Both the position numbers and the translations under genes were made by a program. A stretch of 64,000 nucleotides of DNA from Poriferisodalis sp026713105. GTDB taxonomy: Bacteria; Actinomycetota; Acidimicrobiia; Acidimicrobiales; Poriferisodalaceae. The notes beneath the pieces were generated by a model. It did no database searches. It was not told where the DNA came from and worked only from the letters and a program-made list of their open reading frames with translations. Location: positions 1,798,001 to 1,862,000 of the forward strand of contig OZ220472.1 in the NCBI GenBank assembly GCA_965115995.1, given 5' to 3'. Positions within the stretch are counted from its first letter, which is position 1; the number at the start of each line of letters is the position of its first letter. Below are positions 46,375 through 55,363 of this stretch, piece after piece.

Positions 46375-47493
46375 TCAGAAGTCTTCGTCGAAGGCGACGT
46401 CGCCCTCGATGCCGACCTGGTAGCTGGCGACTGTGCGCTCGAAGAAGTTCGTGAGCTCCTGCACGTCCTGCAGCTCCATGAACGAGAAGGGGTTCTTCGA
46501 GCCGTACTCCTTGGCGAGGCCGAGCTGGGCGAGACGCTGATCGGCGACGAACTCGAGATACGCCCGGGTGTCGGTCACCGACATGCCCGCCACACCGCCC
46601 GACAGCACGTCGTGTGCGAATTGCGTCTCGACGTCGACCGCTTCGGTGACCATTTGCCGGATCCGCTCGGCCAGATCCTCGTCGAACAAATCGGGTTCCT
46701 CGGCCCGGATCGTGCGAACGACTTCGAAGGCGAAGTTCATGTGCGCCGACTCATCCCGGAACACCCAGTTGGTGCCGGCCGCCAGGCCATTCAGCAGTCC
46801 CTTCGACCGCAGGAAGTACACGTAGGCGAAAGCAGCGAAGAAGAACAGCCCTTCGATGCACGCAGCGAAGCAGATCAGGTTCAGCACGAACGCCTTGCGG
46901 TGCTCGGTGGTGGTGAGCCGGTCGACCGACCACACACTGTCCATCCAGCGGAAGCAGAAATCGGCCTTGGCAGCGATCGAGGGGATGTTCTCGATGGCCG
47001 CGAACGCCGCCGCCCGCTCGGAGATGTCGGGGATGTAGTGGTCCAGCAGCGTCAGGTAGAACTGCACGTGCAGCGCTTCCTCGTACAGCTGGCGGCTCAG
47101 GTACATCCGAGCCTCAGGGCTGTTGATGTGCTGGTACAGGTTCAGCACCAAGTTGTTGGCGACGATCGAATCGCCGGTCGCGAAGAACGCCACCAGCCGG
47201 TTGATGAGGTGTCGCTCAGCCGGTGCCAGCTTGCGGTTCAGGTCGACGATGTCGTCGGAGAAGTCGATCTCCTCCACCGTCCAGGTGTTGCGGATGGCAT
47301 CGCGGTACATGTCGAAGAACTGCGGGTAGCGCATGGGCCGCAGCGTCAGCTCGAAGCCCGGGTCCAAGATGTTGCCGCGGCCTCGCAACCCTCCGGCGGC
47401 CGGGTCTGAAGCCGGGTCGTCTCGGGGAGCGCCCTCGGGACTCGGGTCGCGCAGGGGCGGGGTGAATTCGGGCTCTGGCTGAACAAGCGCCAT
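46375..47493 (-). CDS. nrdB: Class I ribonucleotide reductase, beta subunit
   Basis: A 372-residue ferritin-like subunit that generates the radical for NrdA. Iron ligands and the radical tyrosine fit: YEEALHVQFY contains E-x2-H-x3-Y like E115/H118/Y122 of the E. coli protein, and DESAHMNFAFEV supplies further ligands. The C-terminus ends in acidic residues (GDVAFDEDF) used to bind NrdA. The gene follows nrdA by 44 nt. Confidence 0.95.
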   Translation of the reverse strand: MALVQPEPEFTPPLRDPSPEGAPRDDPASDPAAGGLRGRGNILDPGFELTLRPMRYPQFFDMYRDAIRNTWTVEEIDFSDDIVDLNRKLAPAERHLINRLVAFFATGDSIVANNLVLNLYQHINSPEARMYLSRQLYEEALHVQFYLTLLDHYIPDISERAAAFAAIENIPSIAAKADFCFRWMDSVWSVDRLTTTEHRKAFVLNLICFAACIEGLFFFAAFAYVYFLRSKGLLNGLAAGTNWVFRDESAHMNFAFEVVRTIRAEEPDLFDEDLAERIRQMVTEAVDVETQFAHDVLSGGVAGMSVTDTRAYLEFVADQRLAQLGLAKEYGSKNPFSFMELQDVQELTNFFERTVASYQVGIEGDVAFDEDF

Positions 47494-47537
47494 GAGGGTC
47501 CTCTATCGGTCGTGTGCCTCTTGGTGGTCGCGACGCC

Positions 47538-49994
47538 TCAGTCGCAGGCTTCGCAGGTCTCGGGGTTCTCCAGCGAGCACGCCACGGCGTCCGCGGCGGC
47601 TGCGTCGGGCATCGCCGCGACGGTCGCATCGCGCTGCGGCAGGGCCGCCGCTGAGGTGGCGGGCTGCGAGACGGTGTCGGTGGTGGTCTGGTTGATGCGG
47701 GTGGCCGGACGCGATCGCAGGTAATACGTGGTTTTCAGGCCCGACTTCCAGGCGTGCATGTACATCGAGGAGAGCTTCCCGATGTTGGGGCTTTCCATGA
47801 ACAGGTTCAGCGATTGGCTCTGATCGATGAAGGCGCCGCGAGCTGCAGCCATGTCGATGAGCGCCCGCTGGGGCAGCTCCCACGCCGTGCGATACACCGA
47901 GCGAACCTCGGCGGGGATCTCCGCGATGTTCTGCACGGAGCCTTCGGCCATCTTGACCTGGTTGGCCATGGTCTCGCTCCACAGGCCGCGCTGCTGCAGC
48001 TCGCGCACCAGGTAGCGATTGATCTGCATGAACTCGCCAGACAGCGTCTCGCGCTTGAACAGGTTGGACACCTGCGGCTCGATGCACTCGTAGCAGCCGG
48101 CGATGGACGCAATGGTGGCCGTCGGTGCGACTGCCACGAGCAGCGAGTTGCGCAACCCGTGCTGACCGATGCGTTCGCGCAGCTCAGCCCAGCGCGCCGG
48201 GTCTGCGGGCTCGACGCCCCACAGGTCGAACTGGAGCTCTCCCGCCGCGGCACGGGTCTCGCTGAATGCCGCGTGCGGTCCGTGCTTGCGGGCCAGCTCA
48301 CAACTCGACCACAGAGCCCAGTAGTAGATCTCCTCGGCGATCCGGGAAGCGACCTGGACCGCCTCGGGTGAGTCGAATGCCAGGTTGAGCTGGAAGAACA
48401 CGTCCTGCAGGCCCATGACGCCGAGCCCCACGGGACGCCAGCGGTCATTCGACCGGGCGGCCTCGGGCGTCGGGTAGTAGTTGATGTCGATGACGCGGTC
48501 CAGGTAGGGCACCGCCGTGCGGACGACCTCTCCGATCGCTTCGTAGACGACTGCGCGGCCATTGTTCTGGTCGTCGCGCACGAACTTGGCGAGATTCACC
48601 GAGCCGAGATTGCACACGGCAGTCTCGGCGTCACTGGTGACCTCGAGGATCTCCGTGCACAGATTCGACAGGTGGATGACGTTGCCGGGCTCGCCGGTCT
48701 GGTTGGACTTGGCGTTCGAGGCGTCCTTGAAGGTCATCCAGCCGTTGCCGGTCTGGGCGAGGGTGCGCATCATGCGGCTGTACAGCTCGCGGGCCGATAC
48801 CTGGCGTTCGTAGGTTCCGCTCGATTCGGCCTCGCGGTAGGCATCGGTGAACTCCTCGCCGTACAGGTCGGTGAGGTGCGGCACACGCTTGGGGTCGAAC
48901 AGCGACCACTGCCAGTCGTTCTCGACGCGGCGCATGAACTCGTCGGGCACCCAGTTCGCCAAGTTCAGGTTGTGGGCCCGCCGCGCGTGATCGCCGGTGG
49001 AGTCCTTCATCTCCAAGAACTCCTCGATGTCGGCGTGCCAGGTCTCGAGGTACACACAAGCCGCGCCCTTGCGCCGGCCGCCCTGGTTCACCGCCGCCAC
49101 GGACGAGTCGAGCGTCTTGAGCCACGGCACGATGCCGTTCGACAGGCCGTTCGTGCCGCTGATCAGCGATCCACGCGAGCGCACCCGGTGCCAGCCCACG
49201 CCGATGCCGCCGGCGAACTTCGACAGCTTGGCGATGTCGCTGTAGCGGTCGTAGATGCCCTCGAGGGAATCTTCGGGGCTGTCGAGCAGGTAGCACGACG
49301 ACATCTGCGGATGCGCAGTGCCCGAGTTGAACAGCGTGGGCGACGACGGCAGGTAGCGCAGGCTGGAGATCAGCTCGTAGAACGAGATGGCCTCTTCTGC
49401 GGTGCGGGACAGCCCGCAGGCGACCCGCAGCAAGAAGTACTGGGGCGTCTCGATGACCGTGCGGCGTTCGGGGTGCCGCAGCAGGTACCGGTCGTACACG
49501 GTGCGCAGCCCGAAGAACTCGAACCCGCCGTTGCGCTCCGCTAGGACCGCGTCATTCAGCTTGCGGGCGTTGGTGCCGACGAATGCCACCACGTCGGGAT
49601 GGATGAGCCCGCACTCGCCGCCGAGATCGATGGACTGGCTGAACGAGTAGATGTTCTGGTTCTGGACTTCCTTGTCGATGTAGGTGGCCAGAAGGCGGCC
49701 TGCCAGCTTCGAGTAGTTCGGCTCCTCTGAGATCAGCGCTGCGGCCGTGCGAATCGACAACTCGTCAAGCTCGGTGGTAGTGGCGCCGTCATGGAGGCCC
49801 GAGATCGTCCGGGTCGCGACGCGCATGGGATCGACGCCGGCCAACTCGGTTGCGCAGCGCTCGACAGCGCGCACGATCTTGTTGACATCGACGGCCTGCA
49901 TCGAGCCGTCGCGCTTTTGCACGCGCATGCCTGGCGTGTCGGCGGCATCAGCTTGATTCCGGGTCTCGGCTGCAGATGCGTCGGTGATGCTCAT
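47538..49994 (-). CDS. nrdA: Class Ia ribonucleotide reductase, alpha subunit
   Basis: An 818-residue catalytic subunit reducing ribonucleoside diphosphates. An N-terminal ATP-cone (MRVQKRDGSMQAVDVNKIVR, residues 23-42 onward) implies allosteric control by dATP. Active-site segments are NLCTEILEV near 443 and the radical-relay stretch toward the C-terminus, which ends with the shuttle cysteines CSLENPETCEACD. Upstream, at 50128-50155, lies a 7-bp inverted repeat that could control the operon. Confidence 0.96.
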   Translation of the reverse strand: MSITDASAAETRNQADAADTPGMRVQKRDGSMQAVDVNKIVRAVERCATELAGVDPMRVATRTISGLHDGATTTELDELSIRTAAALISEEPNYSKLAGRLLATYIDKEVQNQNIYSFSQSIDLGGECGLIHPDVVAFVGTNARKLNDAVLAERNGGFEFFGLRTVYDRYLLRHPERRTVIETPQYFLLRVACGLSRTAEEAISFYELISSLRYLPSSPTLFNSGTAHPQMSSCYLLDSPEDSLEGIYDRYSDIAKLSKFAGGIGVGWHRVRSRGSLISGTNGLSNGIVPWLKTLDSSVAAVNQGGRRKGAACVYLETWHADIEEFLEMKDSTGDHARRAHNLNLANWVPDEFMRRVENDWQWSLFDPKRVPHLTDLYGEEFTDAYREAESSGTYERQVSARELYSRMMRTLAQTGNGWMTFKDASNAKSNQTGEPGNVIHLSNLCTEILEVTSDAETAVCNLGSVNLAKFVRDDQNNGRAVVYEAIGEVVRTAVPYLDRVIDINYYPTPEAARSNDRWRPVGLGVMGLQDVFFQLNLAFDSPEAVQVASRIAEEIYYWALWSSCELARKHGPHAAFSETRAAAGELQFDLWGVEPADPARWAELRERIGQHGLRNSLLVAVAPTATIASIAGCYECIEPQVSNLFKRETLSGEFMQINRYLVRELQQRGLWSETMANQVKMAEGSVQNIAEIPAEVRSVYRTAWELPQRALIDMAAARGAFIDQSQSLNLFMESPNIGKLSSMYMHAWKSGLKTTYYLRSRPATRINQTTTDTVSQPATSAAALPQRDATVAAMPDAAAADAVACSLENPETCEACD

Positions 49995-50316
49995 CTGCCG
50001 GCGCCTTGGAATGGACAGGCATCGAGATGCGCTGTGCGACGTGCGATGTTCATGCCGTTCTCGTCCCTCTCATCCCGCCGAATGCGGTGCTGTCTCGAGT
50101 GTTCGCAGGCCACGGCCACTGCTCGAATCACACCCCTGTAACTACATAGGTGTGAGGAACAGTTATAGCGCGCATGAATCGGTGCTGCGCGCCTTGGTCC
50201 GATCCCTTGACAATTGGCCGCGTACGAGGCCACCGCCGGCGCGCCGACGCGCGGTTTGCCCGCGCCGAGGTCGCACCGCCAGTCTTGATTCGCCTCGGAG
50301 ATGACACACTGCTCGG
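49995..50316. other. Divergent intergenic region nrdA / FAD reductase
   Basis: About 322 bp without a gene. The middle (50125-50175) is AT-richer and holds the inverted repeat listed at 50128 and -10-like words on the minus strand (TATGTA near 50144). The half near the reductase gene shows only GC-rich sequence and no clear TANNNT at the usual spacing. Confidence 0.6.
50128..50155. promoter_or_regulatory. Inverted repeat upstream of nrdA
   Basis: TCACACC and GGTGTGA are perfect reverse complements with a 14-nt spacer; the half-site centres are 21 bp apart, two helical turns. It overlaps the likely nrdA promoter on the minus strand. It does not fit the 16-bp NrdR box well, so another regulator is possible. 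Confidence 0.55.
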
Positions 50317-51561
50317 GTGTCGAATTCTCCGAATCGCATCGTCATCGTCGGCGCCTCCCTGGCGGGCGCGCGCGCTGCGCACAGCGTGCGCGCCGCTGGT
50401 CATGACGGGCCGCTGACGCTCATCGGTGCTGAGCCCCATCTCCCCTACGACCGGCCCCCGCTGTCGAAGGAGTTCCTGACCGGCGAACAGGACCCCGGCT
50501 CGCTGGCTCTTGACCCAGACGGCGCCTACGACGAAATCGACGTGGAGGTCATGGCGAGCACGTACGCCGTCGGACTCGACACCGAATCCCGCACGGTCTC
50601 GATCGCTCCCGCGGCAGGAGGCAGCGCCGAGACGCTGCCATTCGACGGCCTCGTCATCGCAACTGGCGCAGCGGCTCGATCGCTGCGGGGAACCGAGGGG
50701 ATCGCTGGCGTGCACACGCTGCGGACCCTCGACGACTCGATGGCCATCCGGGAAGGTCTGCGCGCTGGCGCACGGGTCGCCGTCGTGGGCGGTGGCTTCA
50801 TCGGCTCGGAAGTCGCTGCCTCTGCGGTGGCTCGCGGCTGCGAGGTCACGGTGATCGAAGCGGCCCCGGCCCCGCTCATGCGCGGGCTGGGCGCCGAGAT
50901 GGGCTCGCGGGTGGGTGCGCTGCACGGCGACAACGGCGCCGAACTGCGTCTCGGCGTCGGGGTCGACGGCGTGCTGGGCACCGACCGGGTCGAAGCGGTC
51001 GCCATGGCCGACGGCAGCCGTGTCCCCGCGGATCTGGTGGTCGTCGGCATCGGGGTGGTGCCGAACACGTCGTGGCTGGAGGGCTCGGGCCTGCAGATCG
51101 ACAACGGCGTGGTCTGCGATGCGACGCTGTGCTGCGGGCCGCCCGGGATCTACGCCGTCGGCGATGTGGCACGGGCGCCCAACGGCTGGCTCGGCCCCTG
51201 GCATGGCGACGCGCCGATCCGGGTCGAGCACTGGACGGCCGCCGTCGAGCACGGCATGGCGGTGGGCCGCAACCTCGTTGCCCCCGACGAGGCACAGCCC
51301 TACCACTCGGTTCCGTTCGTGTGGTCCGACCAGTACGACGCCCGCATCCAGATCGCGGGCCACCCCGATGCCGACGACGACGTCGAGGTGCTGGTCGGAA
51401 CGCCGTCAAAGCGCTCGCTGCTGGCCGGTTACCGCAGAGACGGCCGCCTGAGCGGCGTGATGGCGCTCGACGCGATCAGGCCGTTCGTGAGATTCCGCCG
51501 CCTGCTCGTAGGCCACCCCACGTGGGACGAAGCGCTCGAGCTGGCGGCGACGCTGAACTGA
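50317..51561 (+). CDS. FAD/NAD-dependent ferredoxin reductase-type oxidoreductase
   Basis: A 414-residue reductase of the BphA4/rubredoxin-reductase family. FAD motif IVIVGASLAGARAAHSVR at residues 8-25, PYDRPPLSKEFLTG near 45, NAD motif VAVVGGGFIGSEVAA near 152, and the second FAD motif GIYAVGDVA near 285 are present. It passes electrons from NAD(P)H to a ferredoxin or Rieske partner, for example the oxygenase at 24427-25629, although that gene is 25 kb away. Confidence 0.92.
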   Translation: MSNSPNRIVIVGASLAGARAAHSVRAAGHDGPLTLIGAEPHLPYDRPPLSKEFLTGEQDPGSLALDPDGAYDEIDVEVMASTYAVGLDTESRTVSIAPAAGGSAETLPFDGLVIATGAAARSLRGTEGIAGVHTLRTLDDSMAIREGLRAGARVAVVGGGFIGSEVAASAVARGCEVTVIEAAPAPLMRGLGAEMGSRVGALHGDNGAELRLGVGVDGVLGTDRVEAVAMADGSRVPADLVVVGIGVVPNTSWLEGSGLQIDNGVVCDATLCCGPPGIYAVGDVARAPNGWLGPWHGDAPIRVEHWTAAVEHGMAVGRNLVAPDEAQPYHSVPFVWSDQYDARIQIAGHPDADDDVEVLVGTPSKRSLLAGYRRDGRLSGVMALDAIRPFVRFRRLLVGHPTWDEALELAATLN

Positions 51562-51579
51562 GCCGGGCCGGGCTGGGGC

Positions 51580-51951
51580 TCAGGAGACGACCTGGGACAC
51601 CTCGTCGCGCTCGGCGTAAAAGCTCATGAGCCCGGCGATCTCGGCCATCTCAGGGATCGGATCGGGATACGACCACACGATGTCGTCAAAGCGCTGACCG
51701 TTGACTGCTACTGACCAGTAGCTGGCATCGCCCTTCCACGGTCAATGGGTCGATGAGTCGTTAGGGATGAACACGTCCATCTTCAGGTCCGAGACGGGCA
51801 GGTAGTGGCGCGGCGGCAGGCGTCCCTCAGTGAGCACCACCGCAGACGTCGAATCTGCCACGACCACGCCGTCCACCTCGACGGTGACCCGTCCCGGCTC
51901 TTCGACGATCGTTATCTCGGGTTTGCGTTGCTCCGTCGTTGCACTGGTCAT
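51580..51951 (-). CDS. DUF427 protein with in-frame UGA at a conserved Cys position, candidate new selenoprotein
   Basis: From ATG 51951 the frame reads a DUF427 N-terminus (VTVEVDGVVVADSTSAVVLT, then PRHYLPVSDLKMDVFIP) to STH, meets UGA at 51744-51742, and continues in the same frame as PWKGDASYWSVAVNG, DDIVWSYPDPIPEMAEIAGL and MSFYAERDEV to a normal stop at 51580. Homologues of this family read T-x-C-P-x-KG-x-A-x-Y here, so the UGA replaces the conserved Cys exactly. A 6-bp hairpin with GGUC loop follows 19 nt after the UGA. With Sec the protein is 123 residues, a normal family length. Plain reading would give a 69-residue truncated protein. A point mutation or sequencing error is the alternative. 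Confidence 0.82.
51707..51722 (-). promoter_or_regulatory. SECIS-like hairpin in the DUF427 gene
   Basis: On the coding strand GCTACT-GGTC-AGTAGC is a perfect 6-bp stem with a GGUC tetraloop, the same loop as in the E. coli fdhF SECIS element. The stem begins 19 nt after the UGA, within the range of bacterial SECIS elements. Confidence 0.75.
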
Positions 51952-51983
51952 GGTGTGTCTCCTTGGCGTCACGGACCTCACAA

Positions 51984-52061
51984 TGGTCGGGCTGAGAGGA
52001 TTTGAACCTCCGACCCCTGGTCCCCCAGACCAGTGCGCTAACCAGACTGCGCCACAGCCCG
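51984..52061 (-). tRNA. tRNA-Pro (anticodon GGG), CCA encoded
   Basis: On the minus strand the sequence begins CGGGCTGTGGCGCAG and ends in CAGCCCG-A-CCA, closing a 7-bp acceptor stem. The anticodon arm is CTGGT-CTGGGGG-ACCAG with anticodon GGG, reading CCC. The T arm contains GGTTCAAATCC. All arms are intact. Confidence 0.95.
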
Positions 52062-52090
52062 TACCGCTGGCACGATACTGGCTCGATCGC

Positions 52091-52327
52091 TCAGGCGACC
52101 CACTGGATCAGCCACACGACGCCTTCAACCGCGCGCCAGCCCAGGTACACGGTGGCCATGACGACGACGAGCCAGAAGTGCCAGGGCGCGCTCGAGCGCT
52201 GCGGCTGGGCAGGGTCGCCTTCGCTGCCCAGGGGCGCGGCCGGATGGTCGTGGCCCTGGGGCGACGGCCGGCGATTCTGCCGCTGGGCGGGCGGGGCCGT
52301 TTCGCGTCGTCCGCACAGCGGCCTCAT
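52091..52327 (-). CDS. Small single-pass membrane protein coupled to der
   Basis: A 78-residue protein whose ATG overlaps the der stop (ATGA), so it is translated with der. The first 48 residues are hydrophilic, rich in Arg, Pro and Gln; the end is one hydrophobic helix (FWLVVVMATVYLGWRAVEGV, then VWLIQWVA). It looks like a tail-anchored protein. Function unknown. Confidence 0.7.
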   Translation of the reverse strand: MRPLCGRRETAPPAQRQNRRPSPQGHDHPAAPLGSEGDPAQPQRSSAPWHFWLVVVMATVYLGWRAVEGVVWLIQWVA

Positions 52328-53727
52328 CGTCGCCGCACCCTGAGTTTGAGCGGCGTCTTCGCCAAGCCCAATTCCTCCCGCAAGCGCCGCTCGAGATATC
52401 GCAGGTAGGTAGCCGGGATTTCGCGGTTCGCGAACAGCGTGAACGTCGGGGGTTGCGTTGCGGCCTGGGTGGCGTACAGCACTCGGGCTCCGCCGGGCGC
52501 CGGCTGCGCGGACTGAGCGAGCTGGACAATCTCGTTCACCTTGGCGGTCGGCGCCCTCGATTCATATGCCTCCATCGCAGCGGAGATCGCGGGCACCAGC
52601 CGGTGCACTCCCCGTCCCGTCAGTGCGCTGATGCGCAGCACGGGCGCTTCCCCCACGAAGTGCAGGCGACGCGCCAGCTCCCCCAAGATGCCCTCACGGT
52701 GCTCTGGGTCCAGCGTCTCCCACTTGTTGAGCAGCACCAAGATGGGACAGCCGGCCGCATCGATGCGCTCGGCGAGACGCTGATCCTGTGCCGTCACGCC
52801 TTCGACGGCGTCGATGACCAGCAGCGACACGTCGCAGGCGTCGATGGCGCGAAGAGCCCTCAGATTGGCGTAGTACTCGGTATCTGCGTCGACCCGGGCC
52901 TTGCGCCGCATGCCCGCTGTGTCGACGAATCGAACCGGGCCCGCTTCGGTTTCTACGAGCGTGTCGATGGTGTCGCGGGTTGTGCCGGGCCGGTCGTGGG
53001 TGACCGACCGTTCATCGCCGATGAGCCGGTTGAACAGCGTCGACTTGCCGACATTGGGCCGCCCCACGATGGCCACTGCGGGCACGTCCGCTTCTTCGTC
53101 GACGGGATCCTCGCCTCCGCCGACCGAGTCCTCGCCGCTCCCGCCGCCCCCCGCAATGGGCTCACCAGCAGCATCTGAACCCACCTCGTCGCTCCCAGGG
53201 AGACTGCGGGGGATGTCGGCCTCGTCCAGCTCGAGCAGTTCCAGCACGCGATCGAGCACGTCGCCGACGTTGCGGCCGTGGAGGGCAGACGTTGCCCAAG
53301 CTTCGCCGAGTCCCAGGCGATGGAAATCCCACCGCCCGTCGTCACGGCTCCCGGTGTCCGCCTTGTTGGCCACGACCAGGGTCGGTCGGCCGCTGCGCCG
53401 CAGCATGGCGGCGATGCGGGCGTCGGGCTCGGTGATGCCAACCGTCACGTCGACCACCAGCAGCAGCACATCGGCGTCGGCCATCGCTCGCTCGCTCTGT
53501 TGCGACACCATGGCGTCGAGCACGTCGCCGGCAGCCGACCAACCGCCCGTGTCCACTACCACGAACCGGTGGCCTCGCCAAGCGGCCCCGGCTGCCTTGC
53601 GATCCCTCGTCACGCCCGGTTCAGGCGCCACGACCGCCTCGCGGCGCCCGACCAGCCGGTTGAACAGGGTGGACTTGCCCACGTTGGGCCGGCCCACGAT
53701 GCCGACGACCGGCAGATCTGCGCTCAT
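52324..53727 (-). CDS. der: GTPase Der (EngA), ribosome assembly
   Basis: A 467-residue protein with two tandem GTPase domains, each with GRPNVGKSTLFNRL, and a C-terminal KH-like domain (APTAKVNEIVQLAQ onward). DTGGW and DTAGMRRKARV are the G3 regions; NKAD and NKWE the G4 motifs. An acidic linker with a Gly run (GGGGSGEDSVGGG) joins the domains and is longer than usual. Der helps mature the 50S subunit. The ATG overlaps the stop of the DUF512 gene (ATGA). Confidence 0.96.
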   Translation of the reverse strand: MSADLPVVGIVGRPNVGKSTLFNRLVGRREAVVAPEPGVTRDRKAAGAAWRGHRFVVVDTGGWSAAGDVLDAMVSQQSERAMADADVLLLVVDVTVGITEPDARIAAMLRRSGRPTLVVANKADTGSRDDGRWDFHRLGLGEAWATSALHGRNVGDVLDRVLELLELDEADIPRSLPGSDEVGSDAAGEPIAGGGGSGEDSVGGGEDPVDEEADVPAVAIVGRPNVGKSTLFNRLIGDERSVTHDRPGTTRDTIDTLVETEAGPVRFVDTAGMRRKARVDADTEYYANLRALRAIDACDVSLLVIDAVEGVTAQDQRLAERIDAAGCPILVLLNKWETLDPEHREGILGELARRLHFVGEAPVLRISALTGRGVHRLVPAISAAMEAYESRAPTAKVNEIVQLAQSAQPAPGGARVLYATQAATQPPTFTLFANREIPATYLRYLERRLREELGLAKTPLKLRVRRR

Positions 53728-55316
53728 TGCCGCGCTCCCGCTGCGGTGGGTGCGGCTGGATCGGCGCCGGCGCGCCCGGGCTCGGGCAGAACTGCGGTGT
53801 CGAGCAGCCGCCGCAGCGCCGCGCCGCTGGTCGGGACGATTTCGACATCGCACGGCAGGTCCGCGGGCGCAACGCCGTCCAGGAACCGCCCGCCCGACAG
53901 GCTCACATCGGCCACGAGGTAACGGTGACCCGCCGGCTCGGAGTCCAGCGTGGCTGCGATGTCGGCACCAGCGAGCAGGCCCGTGACACCGATGTTGCCG
54001 CCGAAGAAGTCGTTGGGAACGGCGATGACCCGCACGTCGGGGGATGGAGCTGCGATGGCGGCTTCGGTCTCGCTGCGCCACGCAGCCACCAGCGGACCCA
54101 GAACCGCAGCACCGTAGGTGCCGGTGAGGATGCCGATCGGGCGGTCCTGGTGGCCGCGGCCTCGCCGCTGCGGGGACCGCGACAACAGGGTCACCGGGGT
54201 CGGGCGCAGCGACAGCGGCAGGCCGCCGGGGTCGATCTCCCCGCTGCGATTCGCCCCGTGCCCGGGAGCGCGAACGGCCCGGTAGCCCTCGGCGGGAGCC
54301 CCGTCCACCCACGAGAAGAACCCCGCGGCCGGTGCCCGGTGGGTCGCGGCGGGCTCGGGAGGGGGCTCGCGGCCGGCATCGCTCCATCCGCCTGTGCCCG
54401 CAGACATGAATTCCTGCTCGAACGCCCGCGCCATGCCGATGCCGTCCTCGTGCATCGGGAAGTCGCCATAGGTGGCTGCGGGCGGGAAGGGGCGGCCCGC
54501 CAGCAGGTAGTACTCGTCGGCGGCGTACACCAGTCGCCTGCCCAGCACATCGCAAAAGCGCTGCTGCCACTCCTCGCACAGGTCGACAACCGCTGCAGCT
54601 TCGGCGGCGGTGTGCGGGCGCATCGCCGGCTCCCGCTGGTGCGAGCTCACGCCCAGCGGCACCACCGCCAGCGTCTCCAGTGACCCAAAGCGATCCAGCA
54701 CGCCCAACAGCGTGTCGGCCAGCACGGCCCCGTCGTTGACGCCTGGGCACACCACCACCTGGCCATGGACCTCGACGCCTCCGTCGAGCAGAGCACTGAG
54801 CCAACGCAGGCTGGTCGCGCCCCGCGGGTTGCGCAGCATCCGAGCCCGCACCACGGGATCGGTGGCGTGGATCGACACGTACAGCGGCGACAGGCGCTCG
54901 TCGAGCACCCGTTCGAGATCCAGCTCGGTGAATCGGGTGAGCGTTGTGAAGTTCCCGTACAGGAACGACAGCCGGTAGTCGTCGTCCTTCAAGTAGAGGC
55001 TGCGGCGCAGCCCCGGTGGAAGCTGGTAGATGAAGCAGAACTCGCAGTGGTTGTCGCAGGTCTGCACCCGGTCGAAGATCGCCGCATGCACCTCGGCGCC
55101 GAGCGGCACCCCGGCGGCCTTGCCGACGTCGACCGTGACCTCGTGCCCGCCGCGCAGCACCGCGAGGGTGGGATCGGCCTCGTCCACCAGCAGCTGCCAG
55201 GCGATGACGTCGGTGGGCACGACGCCGGATATCGACATCACCTCGTCGCCGGGGGCCAACCCAGCGATCTCAGCCGCCGAGCCAGGCTCCACCGCCACCA
55301 CAACCGGCCTTGACAC
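53724..55316 (-). CDS. DUF512 radical-SAM family protein with PDZ domain
   Basis: A 530-residue protein. An N-terminal PDZ domain (VAVEPGSAAEIAGLAPGDEV near 10-30) precedes the radical-SAM-like cluster motif TCDNHCEFCFIYQLP near 90 (C-x3-C-x2-C) and the DUF512 region (GDFPMHEDGIGMARAFEQEF near 335). The family is widespread and often neighbours der; its reaction is not established. GTG 55316 lies 6 nt after TATCCT on the minus strand, a leaderless start divergent from ispH. Confidence 0.92.
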   Translation of the reverse strand: MSRPVVVAVEPGSAAEIAGLAPGDEVMSISGVVPTDVIAWQLLVDEADPTLAVLRGGHEVTVDVGKAAGVPLGAEVHAAIFDRVQTCDNHCEFCFIYQLPPGLRRSLYLKDDDYRLSFLYGNFTTLTRFTELDLERVLDERLSPLYVSIHATDPVVRARMLRNPRGATSLRWLSALLDGGVEVHGQVVVCPGVNDGAVLADTLLGVLDRFGSLETLAVVPLGVSSHQREPAMRPHTAAEAAAVVDLCEEWQQRFCDVLGRRLVYAADEYYLLAGRPFPPAATYGDFPMHEDGIGMARAFEQEFMSAGTGGWSDAGREPPPEPAATHRAPAAGFFSWVDGAPAEGYRAVRAPGHGANRSGEIDPGGLPLSLRPTPVTLLSRSPQRRGRGHQDRPIGILTGTYGAAVLGPLVAAWRSETEAAIAAPSPDVRVIAVPNDFFGGNIGVTGLLAGADIAATLDSEPAGHRYLVADVSLSGGRFLDGVAPADLPCDVEIVPTSGAALRRLLDTAVLPEPGRAGADPAAPTAAGARQ

Positions 55317-55363
55317 ACACTCAGGATAGGAACCCGACGTGCCGCGTCGGTAGCGTCGTCTGA

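Noticed and set aside
50128..50155. Classical NrdR box at nrdA
   Set aside because: The spacing (7-bp arms, 14-bp gap) does not fit the compact 16-bp NrdR palindrome.
51984..52061. tRNA-Pro as an island attachment site
   Set aside because: No copy of its 3' end is found nearby, flanking genes are core, and no integrase is present.
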